Source: Oncomelania hupensis
Taxonomy: Eukaryota > Mollusca > Gastropoda > Littorinimorpha > Pomatiopsidae
Reading direction: 5' to 3'
NCBI GenBank assembly: GCA_036898135.1
Contig: JBAHVR010000288.1
Location: forward strand, 403,501-467,500
DNA: 64,000 bases
The notes beneath the pieces were generated by a model, which did no database searches, was not told the DNA's origin, and worked only from the letters and a program-made list of their open reading frames with translations. Within the stretch, counting starts at the first letter, position 1. Each line of letters opens with the position of its first letter. The position numbers were made by a program, and so were the translations under genes. This document shows positions 19,471 to 33,929 of this stretch, piece after piece.

Positions 19471-21149
19471 TGTCGAGCTGTGTAATATCACTACAACAAG
19501 GCACTTTTTATAAATAAATAAATGAACTTCACTAAGATCTACACATACATTCAGAACAGATAATCCAGAGAGAGAGAAAGAGAGAGGGCGCACAAGTTAC
19601 TTCCCTTTGTTCTCCCGTTTAAGTAGTGGCCACAGTTGGCTTACGTTTTACGGGTTATGAGATTTTTCACTGACCACACCTTATCAGTTTAGTGGACACA
19701 ACTGGCTTACGTTTAACGGCTTATGTATAGGGTCGGAGGTAGTGGCGCCCACTGAACTAAATAGATCAGTGAGTGGCGCCATGTTTATCACGGCTCGGTT
19801 CGAATTTATAATTCTTATAATTTATTTTTTTAAATGTATTTCAAATAATTTAATTTTGTATATTGTTTTTAGGTTTGATTTTTGAATAGGTGCATATATT
19901 ATACATCAAATCTACTTTGTGACTGACAAAGCTGTACCCGAGAGGTAAATGTAAGCCCTTGACAAGTGTCGGATATGCTATGCGTTTTTTGACTGACAAA
20001 GTTGTAGATGCAATTGTTAGTAATCTTCTTGCTTGCTAGTTAGTTAGTCATTGCTTATAGCACCCACACTGCAAAGAGTTAGTTATTCATTGCTTACAGG
20101 GTCCAGCGGACTGCAAAGAGCCGAATTAGGACCACAAAATCAAGACCACAACTTCGCTCAAAGAGGACTCGCCCCTGATCAGCATAAAAGATCTGCCGAA
20201 ACAACCCTAGTGGTAAACTGAAGGCACTCCACCAGCCGGTCACTTTACAAAAAAACACCCCATGCAGGAGACGCTGAGGCTGTACTCTAATTAATCGAAA
20301 CCCCGTTTACAAAAACAAAATAGAATATAAACATCATTATAAAATATCAACAAAACACATACATATAAAATGCCTACATTGCCAAATAATAACATCATAG
20401 GAAGCCCCAGTGATCAATGGCAGAAAGCCTTCAATATTCCCAAGCTGATCCAACAGACCTCACACACAAATGAGAAGTTTTGTCCTGGAAGAGTTTTAAA
20501 AAAAAACGGTATGTGACTGGTCTAGAGGAGAAGAAGATAGTATAGTAGATTGATAGAACAGAGTATAGGAATGAGAAAGAACAAAGGATAAAGACAGCGA
20601 CAGTGGGCATTAAAAGCACTAAATTTAATAATAAAAAGGAAATTGCTTTCTACACAGGAAAAAACATACGATTTACACACAAGATATTTTTCTTGGCTAT
20701 AATGTAGAGAACATGCGAAGAAAAGAAAATCTGATTAACCATATTTTATTGATTGGAAAAATGTGTATTAGTAAATTCAGATATGGAGACAGATTGATAA
20801 TTGAATATATTTTTGATTATGAAATGAAGCTTAGAGGCTTTTAAAAAAAGATTAATAATGACGAACATATGCAATGACAACCGGAAAACTTCCTATTGCT
20901 TTTGAGAGGCTTACATGTTGTATAAATTTATGTTAAATTAGGTAAGTTTTCCTGCTCTCTGTGAATTGACTGCAAACGACGTTCAATTGATTGAGTTGTT
21001 GCTGTCAACACCCTCCTCCTTTTTTATTTTATTTTTTATTTTTATGTTTATTTATTTATTTATTTTCTCTGGTTTTTTTCTCTTTTTTTTTAAATTTGCC
21101 TGCTTTTTTCCTCTCTCCATTTATTTATTTTAATCTTTCTCATTTAAAA

Positions 21150-21560
21150 TCGTTGCTTGCATTGTACTACGGTTGCCCCGTCAGGGCCAGCCGCCTTCCT
21201 GCAGTTCTGCCGGCTAAACAGCCGCCGCACCTCCGATTCTTCAATGACGAAGGGCGGGGCAGTGAAGAGGCAGAGTCGGGGGGCGTGACGGTAACGGGGG
21301 TGGTGTTCTGCCGATCGAACCGAGCGTAGAACTCGGAGGTCTTTGTTGTCTGCGTCAGCAGGAGGGGCCTTTTTCTTGATGTTGGTGATGGTCTGCAGGC
21401 CCTGCCAGACTGCGCGAGAAGTGTGCTTCCAGCTTCTGGCGATACTGCCACTTGGCCGCGCGGATTGCTTTCTCCAGTTTGCGCTTGGCGTGTCGGTAGG
21501 CCGTCTGGTCTCTGCTAATAATATTTTAAATAACTCAAAGAAAGCATTCAAGTGAGGTTT
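21150..21560 (-). pseudogene. LINE linker and RT start, copy B
   Basis: Uninterrupted by the TIR element. The minus strand shows VWQGLQTITNI, FVIEESEVRRLF and CRKAAGPDGATV, the classic start of a non-LTR RT domain. The frames shift at least twice. Confidence 0.65.
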
Positions 21561-22029
21561 TGACCCACTAAAACGACATTTAGATATCTAATAATTTGGA
21601 ATGTATCAATATAAAATTAAACCATTCATCCGTTTGAAAGTTATTTTCACAACCAAATAAGACAGTACATTTTTAAAATCTCAGTTTTGTTGCATGATCA
21701 CATGTGTTTTTTTGTTTTTTTCAAATGTCGTTCTAAATCATTTCAAAACTTAAAAGAGTGCGGACAAGACCCTAAATAATGAAGAATTGTGTCTTTATCG
21801 CAGGACACTATGACCATCGTTATAATTATACAAGTTGGATGCAAGACAATAAAAACTTACTTTGACCTTGCTCGGTTTCATTGGCCTGTGCGCTGTGGGG
21901 TGAATGAACATTGAGGTTTAACCTCCACAACCACCCTTGGCGATACGGCAGACGGGGATAACCATCCCAGGGGAAGAGGGGGTAGGTACCTAGCTCAACA
22001 CTGAATCACCAGAGCAATTTTCCAGTTTG

Positions 22030-22630
22030 TTCCATATTGTGACCTGCGTTGTATGACTGGATCTTATTGTAAACGGCTGTGGCAGACTGAATGGTCTAAT
22101 CAAATTATTTCAATTTCTTCCAGAATGAGATTTATCTGCTTCTGTGCCTAACTGCATCCATCCGCAAAGAAGAAACTGTTTTGCCTCGCCTTCATATTGG
22201 GCATACTTAATTATGTCACCCATAGTTTCCTTTTAAAAGGAGAAGAACCACCATGGTGCTTTGCATGTGACGAATCCTTTTTCGTTCGCCATTTTATGTC
22301 TGAATGTGCTGATCTGGTTGATGAAAGGGAAATATATTTTGGTTCAATACCTTTCGGTGAGATTTTTAAAGTATGCAATAGTAAACACCTGTTTCAATTT
22401 TTACATGATGTTGGTTTGTTATATGGCATATAAATCATATCGTCTTATTTTGTATTCTTGGTTGGATTTTATTGGTGAGACTGATTTTATTTACATCTTT
22501 TATCATATTTAAATGTTAACAGTTTAGCCTGACTTCACTTCATTTGGTGTGGTCCTGATTGGGCTCGTGACAGTCCGCTGGACCCTATAAGCACTGAGCA
22601 CAAGCGCCTGTGGCACTGAGTATCTATCTA
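22030..22630 (+). pseudogene. LINE ORF2 C-terminal end, copy B
   Basis: Same as 4040-4560 but with about 90 bp more 3' sequence (22417-22506) and a changed C-terminus (...HDVGLLYGI). The zinc-knuckle Cys and His are kept. Confidence 0.6.
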
Positions 22631-22631
22631 T

Positions 22632-22765
22632 CAATCATACTGCTAAAATGGACAGTGAACATGGCCAGTTTTTATTTCGCCCATCATGGGATTCGAACCT
22701 GGGTCATCGGTGTGCCAAACGAAGGCTCAACCACTTGAGCTACGGCAGTAGGACACTGTGGAGGT
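22632..22765 (-). mobile_element. SINE family 3 head, copy B
   Basis: A-box and B-box as at 4566-4715, with a G/C change in the A-box flank. Confidence 0.7.
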
Positions 22766-23010
22766 ATATATAAAACAAAACAATACAATATAATATAATA
22801 TTTACAACACAGTAAAATACAATACAACAGTCAATAATACAATACAACACAACGCAACGCCTGTGCCTATGCCTGCGTGAGAACCTTTTTAAAGTCACGT
22901 GATGCCACAGCGTAGCGTAAGGCCAAGGTTAGCATGCGCGCGCGGCACAGTTGATCCATTCAGACCACATCACACATTTAAGTACTCCAGAAATAGCAAT
23001 GACACAGTTT

Positions 23011-24105
<1,095 letters not shown>

Positions 24106-24127
24106 TTCTCTTCTGTTCTCTTCTGTT

Positions 24128-24171
<44 letters not shown>

Positions 24172-24214
24172 ACAACTTTAGATATAAATCGTCTACCAAC
24201 TGCCCTACCCGTAA

Positions 24215-24270
24215 GTCCCCTTTATGCTCATAGTGTCAGGGGACGTTAATCTACTTACCTACCTACCTAC
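24215..24270 (+). mobile_element. Retroposon 3' tail motif, copy B
   Basis: CATAGTGTCAGGGGACG, TTAATCTACTTACC and an expanded ACCT tail; equivalent to 6191-6240. Confidence 0.55.
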
Positions 24271-24375
24271 ACTACCCGTATACTTCTGAGTCCCATTCAC
24301 TATTCTGTAAGTCAACCGTTCCTTCTCATAAACACACCCACTTACACACACCCCCCCACACACACACCCCCACAC

Positions 24376-25080
24376 TGTTACACACTGTTTTTTTAAATAT
24401 CAATAGTTGATTCAGCCCCGATGCTTGAATCTTGATAAGTGATAAGTGTAACTCAGATTCCTTTTATCCACGCAGCATGTTCATTCAGCAACAAGGCAGG
24501 AGTCGTCGTATAAAGTTTTCCAACTTTATTCAGCAAACATCAACAACTGCATTAACGATCGCTTTCCGAAAATCACTTCAAAGATCAGCATTAAAAATCA
24601 TCATCAATCTCTATCAATCACTCTTTCACACCTCCAATTTTTTTTTTTTTTAAATCAGTTTATAGTCCCCTCTCTTCCCGATAAGGATTTTCAGAGAGGA
24701 GACTCTATAAAAAATATTATTGTCACACGACACGTACGGATTAAGTGCGGTTGCACACACACCTCCAAGCAGACACAGTGCTTTATATAGCCTCTCAGCA
24801 ATCAGGAAAAAGTTGGAACATTCCAGCATGACGCAATAACACCCATTCAAAGTAATATTCGTCACCGGAACTATTACATCATTATGTTTAGGAGAATCGC
24901 TTAACTATTACCAGATTTATCTCGAAGCTTCGGTCGATAGTAAACAAGTAATTCCTGAAAATCTCAACAATATCGACCGAAAAAAATTATACAAAGCTTC
25001 TTCTAGCAACACTCTAGACTGTTATTGCATGCTTTGCAAAACAAATGATCGGATCTAACGTGCGCGTCTCAAACGTAACA
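24376..25080 (-). mobile_element. Solo LTR, copy B, with nested insertion
   Basis: It runs from TGTTACAC to AACGTAACA as in copy A, but is split by the 120-bp retroposon at 24638-24757. Confidence 0.65.
24638..24757 (-). mobile_element. Minimal hairpin-tailed retroposon, private to copy B
   Basis: An 11-bp duplication CACACCTCCAA flanks it (24627-24637 and 24758-24768); copy A has one copy of that site. Read on the minus strand it contains GTGTCGTGTGACAATAAT, then the stem GTCTCCTCTCT...AGAGAGGGGAC, the end GACTATAAACTGAT and poly-A. It thus carries two versions of the tail motif in series within about 120 bp. Confidence 0.85.
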
Positions 25081-25487
25081 AACACACACACAAACACACA
25101 CACACACCCACACACCCACACCCACACACACCCACACAAACACACATGCAAACGCACACTCACAAACACCACCACCACCACATGCTTCATAACAAAACCA
25201 GAACAAGCAGAAACAGTGATGTGAACATAATTGAAAAGTCACGTTAAATTTGTCACGAACACTGAAGAAGAAAAAAAAACAAGAGTCATTATTATATTTG
25301 CACCGGGTGGACATGTAAGGAAATACAAAAAACAACAACCACTCCCCCTCCCCCCACCCAACTCACCAACCCTCACACTCCTTACCCCAACCCCCTCTAT
25401 TCCCTTTCACTGCAACAAAAAATAAGCAAATAAATGCAAGATAACTCTAACTGCAACAACAACAACAGCTGCAACAACAACAACAAC

Positions 25488-25489
<2 letters not shown>

Positions 25490-25548
<59 letters not shown>
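25490..25548 (+). repeat. (AAT)n microsatellite, copy B
   Basis: About 19 AAT units. Confidence 0.95.
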
Positions 25549-25551
<3 letters not shown>

Positions 25552-25727
25552 TATTTTCTCATTCACGTTCAAACAACAACAAAAAAAGTGTCATCTTGGC
25601 GATTTGATTCATTGTGTACGCACAAGTAGGCCTACAGGTTACACCTTAGACTGAAGTCAGGATACGATGCGTGCATACAAGTATGGATGTGTAATCGGAA
25701 AGCAGAAATCGGTGCTTAAGGTCAAGG

Positions 25728-26082
25728 TCACCCAACACACAGCCTTCCGACGCCTTGTCCGCTGTCCTGCACACCCCTTACCAGAACGACTCTGATGGCG
25801 ACTCCCATGCTAACGTCAACCACCACTCTTGTCGTCGCTTCCTGGCGAAGAGGCTGTGGCCTGGCCACCGCCGGCAGCTGACAGTCGTCATGGTGATGAG
25901 AGAGCAAAGGAATGTCCGGTCCGTCGCTCCATCGTCCGTTGTCAGCAGCACATAAGAAGCAGCGGATCCGGTCATCGGAGGTCCGCACACATCCCCGTGA
26001 CGCCTGCCGTGGCCCGTGGTCCTCCCCATCGTGGTCCGGAACAGGAAAGGTGTGGAGCCTGGCCAGGTAGGAATTGAACAAC
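25728..26082 (-). CDS. BIR-domain exon, copy B, eroded
   Basis: Same acceptor and frame as 7543-7897. Compared with copy A, the helix reads RQASRGCVRTSDD (LA and GY changed). The zinc region reads IPLLSHHHDDC, so the His expected at x15 from the second Cys is Leu and only the neighbouring His residues could substitute. This points to relaxed constraint in copy B. Confidence 0.5.
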
Positions 26083-26375
26083 CTGTAAAACGTCACACAG
26101 TGTCACAAATCACAAATAATGTAGCATTGTGTGGAGGCGTAATTTAGGCCTGTTGGCGCCCCTACGACCTCCGAGTTACGGGATAGGATAGGATAGGATA
26201 GGAAAGGAAGCAAACTACAAACACAAATCAGTCGGGCACCGCCACAACGAAGACACACTCACATCCTCTCACTCTGACTCAGCAGTTATACTAAAACGTT
26301 TGCTAAATGTAAAGCATAACACTTGAAAACCACACAAAAATATGTATATCACAGTAGGGCTAAGTGGGCAGCAGT

Positions 26376-26460
26376 GGGCAGTGGGTTTGAGTTAGATCTT
26401 GTATCGACCAGCGCCCTGAGCAGCTCATGAGCTGGAAAAGCGCTATATAACGACAATGAA
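26376..26460 (+). mobile_element. SINE family 2 3' end, copy B
   Basis: Equivalent to 8195-8282; ends CGCTATATAACGACAATGAA, directly followed by the private SINE insertion. Confidence 0.5.
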
Positions 26461-26831
26461 GGTCCCGGGTTCGAGCCCTGGCCGGGCCATTGTGTTGTGT
26501 CCCTGGGAAAGACACTTTACTCCTGTTTTCCTACTCCTTCGGATGAGAGCATAAACCGAGGTCTAGTCTGTGTGTCGCATACATTCCATCATAACGGACT
26601 TTAAAGATCCTGACGCTCATGTCCTAGACGGGGGAGTGCTGGTAACAAGAACACACCCAGCATGCACTTGGTCCTTCTCCCCCATCCCTGGCTGCCCAGG
26701 ATTGTGCTCAGTTGTCCGGGCGTCAGACCATGAGCCCAAAGGCTGCGGGTGGGCGTCTCGGGCGGTTTGAGTTAGATCCTGTATCGGCCAGCGCCTTGAT
26801 CCTTAGGCTAAGGCGCCTTACAAATGACGAA

Positions 26832-26907
<76 letters not shown>

Positions 26908-26910
26908 ATT
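26461..26910 (+). mobile_element. SINE family 2, head-truncated, private to copy B
   Basis: It begins within the tRNA-like head at GGTCCCGGGTTCGAGCCC (B-box) and runs through GACTTTAAAGATCCTGACGC, TCATGTCCTAGACGGG and GTTAGATCCTGTATCGGCCA, then AAGGCGCCTTACAAATGACG and about 24 ATT units. Copy A lacks it (8282/8283). The head with A-box is preserved in the minus-strand copy at 29540-29803. Confidence 0.8.
26836..26904 (+). repeat. (ATT)n tail of the SINE
   Basis: About 23 ATT units form the 3' tail of SINE family 2. Confidence 0.95.
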
Positions 26911-27422
26911 ATTAAATATAAATAAACAATACAGGCATACATTACTACTAAAGGTGATGGACCAGCACAAAATACATAACAAAACGTAAACTATTAAGTA
27001 GCGAAGAAAATACACAATTCCCTACCCCACCCTTCACCTGCACCATGAAAGAGCTATAGCATCCACCTCTGATTAACATAGAACCAAGAAACAAAAAGTC
27101 ATTAATAATTACAATATTTATTAATCTGTTTACTTAAACGTTCTTATATTGTAGCTCAAGAGCTGCTCAAGTCGCTGGTCGAGACTGGATCTAACTCTAG
27201 ACTGCTTGAACAATTCAAGCTCTAAAAAGTATTTAAACGTCAAAGATAAGGCTGCAACAGGACAACATATATACAATTCTAAGAAAGAAAGTCGACCCTT
27301 CACCCACCCCTCCACCCCTAGGTGTGAGTGGCAACGGTTTGTGACGTGGGGTGGGAGAGGGGGAGGGTCTATACACTACCGGCAAATAAAAACTATCACA
27401 GATGGGATACGATCAACTAGTC

Positions 27423-27660
27423 CAGGGCCGGACCTGCCCTACAGGCCCGAGGGGCCCGGGCCCCTACCCTTTAAAAACAAAAAAACAAAAAAAAAAAGAT
27501 TAAAAAAAAGTGGGGAAAAAATATATATGTAATTAAAAAAAAAGAAAACCACACACACACACACCGTCACACACACACATAAATAAAAAGAAGTGATACA
27601 GAAAGGAGAGTCTCTCTGCAGAAACAAACGAAAACACTAAACACACAAACAAAAAACAAA

Positions 27661-27744
<84 letters not shown>

Positions 27745-28082
27745 TTGGGAGTCTACCGCGGACCCGAGTATCACTATATTTTGTTCCCCAAAGACCTAAG
27801 TCATATTTTTGTTATGACTTTATTCCTAACACACACACACTTTTTTAAAGGTAATTTCTCCCCAAAATCAGTGGCAAACTATAGCACCAAAATTTTGCAA
27901 TTTACATGCTCAGATTGCACCACATTTTTTCTCCCTTTTCAAAAAATTTTCCGGGGGAGCATGCCCCCGAACCCCCTTAGCAAACTAGGCGCTTTGCGCA
28001 GTCGGCTCGGCGCTTCGCGCCTTCACTACTACCCTAAAATATATTTGGGCCCCTACCCCTGAAAAACTTAGGTCCGGCTCTG
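27423..28082. mobile_element. 660-bp hAT-like TIR element, private to copy B
   Basis: The ends CAGGGCCGGACC and GGTCCGGCTCTG are inverse with one mismatch. TAGTC is duplicated on both sides (27418-27422 and 28083-28087). Copy A has the empty site AACTAGTCCGTTGCG near 8935-8949. A 5-bp TSD with CAG-G ends fits a hAT5-like non-autonomous element. A long GA tract lies inside. No transposase frame is present. Confidence 0.75.
27664..27741 (+). repeat. (GA)n microsatellite
   Basis: About 78 bp of GA inside the hAT-like element. Confidence 0.95.
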
Positions 28083-28630
28083 TAGTCCATTGCGTTTTTC
28101 TGGACCCCACGAGTTGTATATAAAAAAAATTATTTTTAAAGTGTCTCAGTGAACCCTGCCTTAAAGAACCGTCGATCACGGTACTTAAGAAAGATTTACC
28201 ATGACAATGGTTATAACGAACGCCTAGACGGAACATTTTCCTGTCAGGAATCAAAATATGTTTTTCTCTCACAATTATTTTGAGCGTTTGTCGGAACTTT
28301 GGATGAAATTTCGACCTTCTCCAAAATCTCTGTGTGTAAGTTTTTATTTGCCGGTAGTGTACAAGACAGTACTTTAATTACGAGTACGACTGCATAACAG
28401 GCATAATCATCACACAAAGCCAGGCTTGGTTCTGAACTGATTAAACAACAAAAATAACAACAACAACATTCATTGACAGCAAGCCAAAAAAACCATGGAA
28501 GCGTATAAAGCTGAGGAATATAAATAAAATTAAACGTGTACTACTAAAACTAACAGTTTACAACAACAACAATTCAGAACCTACCTTTCGCCCATTTCCT
28601 AAATATCGTTGCACTTGCAAATATTTCACA

Positions 28631-29539
28631 CGTCCCCAACGTTGACTGTACACACACATCTCAAACCTTCCACAAAGGTAATTCCCTATGTCAACTTTCG
28701 CACACACATGAGCATGTGCCCAGAATAGACACATTCAAAGAATAGACGCATACAAAGAATGAACACACAAAGAATAGACACATATACATAGGCCTGACAA
28801 TGTCCTTCCTATCCTATCCTAACCTATCCTATCCTATCCTATCCTATCCTATCCTATCCTATCCCGTAACTCAAAAGGTCGTTGGGGCACCACTGATGAC
28901 CGTGTAACCAGCGTACTCCAAAATGACAGCTACCAAAGCTGGTCAGAGACAGAACCCGTAAAAAAAATGTTGGTAAGGTGTTTCATTGTAGGTGGATAAA
29001 ATAGACCCTACGGTACCTACCCCACACACCAAAGACTCAATCTACAAGCCGCCTGATTCACTCTGAAATAGGGTCAAAGGTCACACGACTATGGAACAAA
29101 TGTACCATGGACTCTCTCTATATATATTATATAGTGTCCATGAATGTACCGTTAAAAACAGGAGAAATCACTCCCTGTCAGAACGGAAATGAAAAATTCA
29201 AACTTCAGCGGTTGGTTTGAGCAACGCAAGCCCATTTTATTTTTTGTTTAATGTTATAACAATGCGAATTTTAGAGTAAACCGGTTCTCACCAAATGTAA
29301 ACAAATATCGAATTGGGGCCTTTTCAGAATATGGACAAATAGCTTGTTTGTTTTGTTAGTGTTTTGATGACGTACATGTCTGGATCTTGCATTTCTAGGC
29401 AAGGACACGTGACTTTTAAAATTCTAACAGACGATGCGTCTTACTTGGGAGACAAAAGGTTTGTGTAAAGCACAAGTGATAAAGGTGGCTAGACTGAGTA
29501 AGGAGATGAACTGGAAAGTACAGCAGCCCCAAGTGAAGC
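28631..29539. other. Spacer without recognised genes
   Basis: It contains an (ATCCT)n run at 28808-28865, a small AT-rich hairpin near 29102-29142 and no supported coding frame. Confidence 0.35.
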
Positions 29540-29803
29540 GCTTTACCCAAGGTACACGCTGGGTGTGTTCTTGTCACCGGCACTCACCCGTCTAGGACAT
29601 GAGCGTCAGTATCTTTAAAGTCCGTTATGATGGAATGCATGCGACACAGACTAGACCTCGGTTTATACTCTCATCCGAAGGAGTGGGAAACGGGGGTAAA
29701 GTGTCTTTCCCAAGGACACAACACAATGCCCCGGCCTGGGTTCGAACTCGGGACCTTCAGATACGCAAGCCAACGCTCTAACCACTCGGCCACCGCGCCT
29801 CCC
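29540..29803 (-). mobile_element. SINE family 2 with complete tRNA-like head
   Basis: The minus strand begins GGAGGCGCGGTGGCCGAGTG and GTTAGAGCG (A-box), then GGTCCCGAGTTCGAACCC (B-box). The head looks tRNA-Leu/Ser-like. The body follows with the same blocks as 26461-26910. The 3' third is missing. Confidence 0.8.
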
Positions 29804-30254
29804 TGTGTACATATTGTATTGTATCACAGCACAGAGTGTTGGAGATTAAAAATCAGGTCAATTTAGGTAGATTCCATCGTTAAGTAAATTACAACCATCA
29901 CAATTGCTAGATACAGATATTATTCACAAAGTTTGATCCTGTGCGCCATTCTGCTGATAATTCTCAAGTGTTATATTTATTTATTTATTCATTCATGTTT
30001 TGTTTTTGTTTAAAAAAAAAACCTATTTGTTTGTTTGTTTGTCGTCCTTCAGAAACAAGAGTAATGTTAGTGGCATCATATATTTACTCTTGTTTTCACA
30101 CTGCCACTTGCTCATCAGCACAAACTAAGAGTTTTGTCTTGTATTGCAATACCACCTGCAAACAAGAACTATAACCAGACGAGGCGCGCAGCACAGTCAG
30201 CGCAATAAAAATAGTAACGGGTGAAAATAGGAGGACATCAGACACACTGAGCTC
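29804..30254. other. Spacer without recognised genes
   Basis: AT-rich, with TTTATTTATT and TTTGTTTG runs; nothing supported. Confidence 0.3.
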
Positions 30255-30437
30255 GAGAGGGGGTCAGAGGTAAACTGATACAAAACCAAAAAAAAAAAAA
30301 TAGAATTAAGAAAGAACTTTTTTTCACAAAGAGTTGTGAACCCATGGAATGCACTGAAACAATCAATTGTTGAAGCTGAAACCGTCAACCAGTTCAAAAA
30401 CCGCCATGATAAGAGACAGTTAAGGGGGTTAAAATAA
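30255..30437 (+). pseudogene. LINE RT C-terminal fragment
   Basis: The frame reads RKNFFSQRVVNPWNALKQSI, then VNQFKNRHDKRQ and a stop at 30435-30437. FFSQRVVN-x-WN-x-L plus VNxFKNRxD is the standard end of CR1/L2/Jockey-type ORF2. Only about 45 codons remain, with a poly-A run before them. Confidence 0.65.
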
Positions 30438-33400
30438 GTTATCAAACTTCCTACCCCGTCGGCCGCGCTCAGTGGCCACTCAGGTAAATTCAGGTAAATT
30501 CAGGTAAAGGCGAGATTTGCGGAAAAAGACGAGAACTGTCCGCCATCTTGTGGAGTCCTTGGATTGCGAGTCGAAGCGACGGTGTTCTGTGCAGCGTTTG
30601 GGTGCACTAAATCGCCATAGAGCTGGCTCAGGCATAAGCTTGCACAGGTAAGTATGCTACCTAGCAAAAATTAATAGTTTTTTTTTTTCCTTGTCTATGG
30701 CATTTACGATAAATAAATAACTGCAGTCTAGAAAGTGGCCTAAGAAGAAGTGAAGTCACGCTTAAAGTATAAATTTTAATTGCAGGCTGTAAACATCTTT
30801 TTTATAATTGCTAAAAGAAACATATGTGGTACCCAAATAATTTTATAATAATTTTCAAACATCCCAGTATCCCCAAGAAATTGTTGTTTACATTTTGTCA
30901 ACCTTTGGTCAGTAAATATGGCTTTACATTGCTGGTCAGTTGTCAGCTCAGGCTAGGGCTAGTCAGCCCAACGTATGCTAGCCTATTATTAATTAAATAA
31001 TAATTTTATGAGTTGAATTATTATGAGAAAAGAAAGCTAGATTTAGTGTTTGGCTCAGAGTTTGGGTTAGTTATCCGTTTATAGTTTAGAATTTGGTCAC
31101 TAATCCTTGCCTCAACGGCTCAAGGCTAACCTTATTTGATTAGGCCCACTAGTCATAAATCAGAAGATGCTCTAAAGGCTAAATTAGTAAATATTAATAA
31201 CAGTAATACTAATAACTAAATTAGTAAATAAGTCCTGCAATATTTAACAACTACCCCAAATCCCTCCCCCCATAAAATAAGATAGCACTTGATTATTTTA
31301 TTTACTACAAATGAACAATAAATAAATCAGTAGCTCAATGCCAATGGAATGATATCTTCGCTTTTTTTGTAATATGATGCTGAAAACTAAAATTTTTAAA
31401 ATATATTCACAATAGTATTAGGATACTTTTAAGATTTGAACTTCAAAGCAGAAATCATTACATAATATAAAATGATGTATTACTATTACAGTATTAGTTT
31501 CACTTTCAGCGTGTCTGATTACGTTGATTTACGTTCTTGTACATGTACTTGCATTGTGATTAGCTTTAATATTCTAGTTCTGATCACAGTTTTGTCAGCT
31601 TCGCAATCAGTTTCTGTTACAAGGATTTTTAATTGGCCTATTAAGTATAAATATTAAGTTTAATATTAATAACTTTTAATTTCTTTCAGATTCCCTAAGC
31701 ATGAAGACCGCCATAGGCAGTGGGTACTTTCAGTGCGGAGAGAGCACTTTATTCCATCCATACTCTCGCCTTTGTTCAGAGCACTTCAGGGACAGTGACT
31801 TCGACAGAACCGGACAGACGACCAGACTGAAAGAAACAGCAGTCCCTAGTATGTTCAACGCATTTCCAGAACACCTCAAGAAGGTAAACGGACAGATTAA
31901 TGTATAGCTTAATTCATATGGCATATGATTCGCTGTAGTCATGGTTTAGGACCTCACTGCTTAGACCACTCCATCATGCCATACCTTTACGAACCTTCTT
32001 TACTTCTCCTTTCTGCCCACTCCACTGTCCGCACCTGTCGCACTCATGTCTGGAGCTGTCGCATGAGAGGCCACTATGTGCAGAATTGCTCTTACTATAG
32101 TATGCTTGTGCAGATCGAGTGACGTAGTAATTTGCAGACAAACTCCACACACTGGTATTCTCATTCAAAAAAGAAATGGTTGAGGGCTGCTTTAAAATTT
32201 CCTTTTTTGTAAATTAAATTCCTTTTAAATTCATTATAAATTGTAATATTTTTAAGTCATCAAGTATTGTTTAAATGTGACTTTAATTTGCTAAATCAGG
32301 TATAGATATATCCTGGACAAAAGGAAACTAGCAGTGGCAAAATCAAAATGACAATAACAATACCTATTTAAAATTAAAAAAAACAAAAAAAACAACAGCC
32401 TTCAACATTAAAAAAGTAACCCAAATATTTACGCAAATGCAATAAAGATTTAATAAACAATGAGATTATCTAAAACGTTGAAGAAATTTAAAGTTTTTAT
32501 TTGATTTTATTACTCAGACAGTTTTGGATACTTGCTAATGCATGTTGAATTTAGTTAAATAAATACTTCCACCATTTATGAAAAATAAAACACTAAAATA
32601 ATTTTACATTATCTGCTTAAAATAATGAATACAACATACGGTTAATTCTTCAGTTACTGTCTGTAACTCAAATTGTGTACGCGAATCTTTAAGTACATAC
32701 AATGACTATTTCTTTCATAAAATATTATTTTAACTATGAGCTCAGCAAAGTTAAGACGAGTGTGACCATAATTAAAACAGCAGGTAAATGAACCTGTAAT
32801 GATGTCAAAATATGAGTTATGAAAAAGAAAAAAAATCTCTTAACAAAAATATGAAAATATTATCACAAACTTATATAAATTAGGACAATTTATACTGCAA
32901 ATTTTAAATAGAAGTTAGCAAAAGAAAAAAAATTACAGTAGAAGTGTGTGTTTGTGCGTAACTGTCAGATTTTAAGGTATATATATAGTGTATACATGTA
33001 CATGTATTGCTTGTGGTAGTGTGTGTGATTAGTGCTTAGATTCTTAGGTTAGGCGCTATATGAATATTATTTTTGTATGATTATGATCTCATATCGCTAA
33101 AGGAAATTTACTTTAACTGTAAAATCCAGATTTATTTCTCAATTATTAGATTACATAAATAATAAACAAAATACACAACTAACACCAAATAAATAAATAA
33201 AGTCATAGCCTTTAGATTATGAATATTTTACATTTAAAATAAATACACATACCTTAGTTTGAAAAACTATCTATAATAGCCCTTTTTCTGGTTATGATCC
33301 TCTACCACCAACCACTCATATATTTTAATATGGTCTCTTCCACACATACCTAACACAACAGTCATTTCTGTATGTGTTATCCTCCACAAACCCTATGCTC

Positions 33401-33599
33401 TTTTTGTTATAATGGGTGTTGGGAGACAGGGAGTAGTAAGAAGTGAGGAGAAACTATAAAGCAGTGAAAGTAAGTTGTTGTTCGTTTTGTCTGTTCTAGG
33501 TATCACATTCAACACGACTGCCTCCCCGCCAGAGGTCACTGCATGTTCCGGATGTCAAGGAGTGTTCATTCGACCCTCAGCCTTCAATTAACTCTTTGT

Positions 33600-33845
33600 T
33601 TTGTCTGTTTATTTGTGCTTAACGTCCACAGAGACCATCAGCCTACTAGGGACGAAGCCAGGGATAACCCAGGAATTAAGGGACTGGGAAACTAATTAAT
33701 TAATTAATTAATCATTAAACCATCCCAACAAATGGAAATATTAAGATGGACGAAGAAACATGGCCATTTTGTTTTCTGCTCACTAGATTCGAACGGTGGC
33801 ACTCTTGCTTGCCAATCTGATGCGCTAGCAGTGCACCAGCCCAAT
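33600..33845 (-). mobile_element. Diverged SINE family 3 insertion
   Basis: ACATGGCCATTTT and AGATTCGAAC (degraded B-box) align with 4604-4640. A region with GAAGCCAGGGATAACCCAGG precedes it. It may have disrupted exon 3 of the P-like gene. Confidence 0.4.
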
Positions 33846-33929
33846 TAAATCAATTATGTAAACAATAAATTAGCACACTAAAGGAAATATCATACCCATA
33901 CAATACCAAAGGCCATGTTTGATCGAATG

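Noticed and set aside
29102..29142. Transcription terminator hairpin
   Set aside because: An AT-rich imperfect hairpin in eukaryotic intergenic DNA; no gene end nearby.
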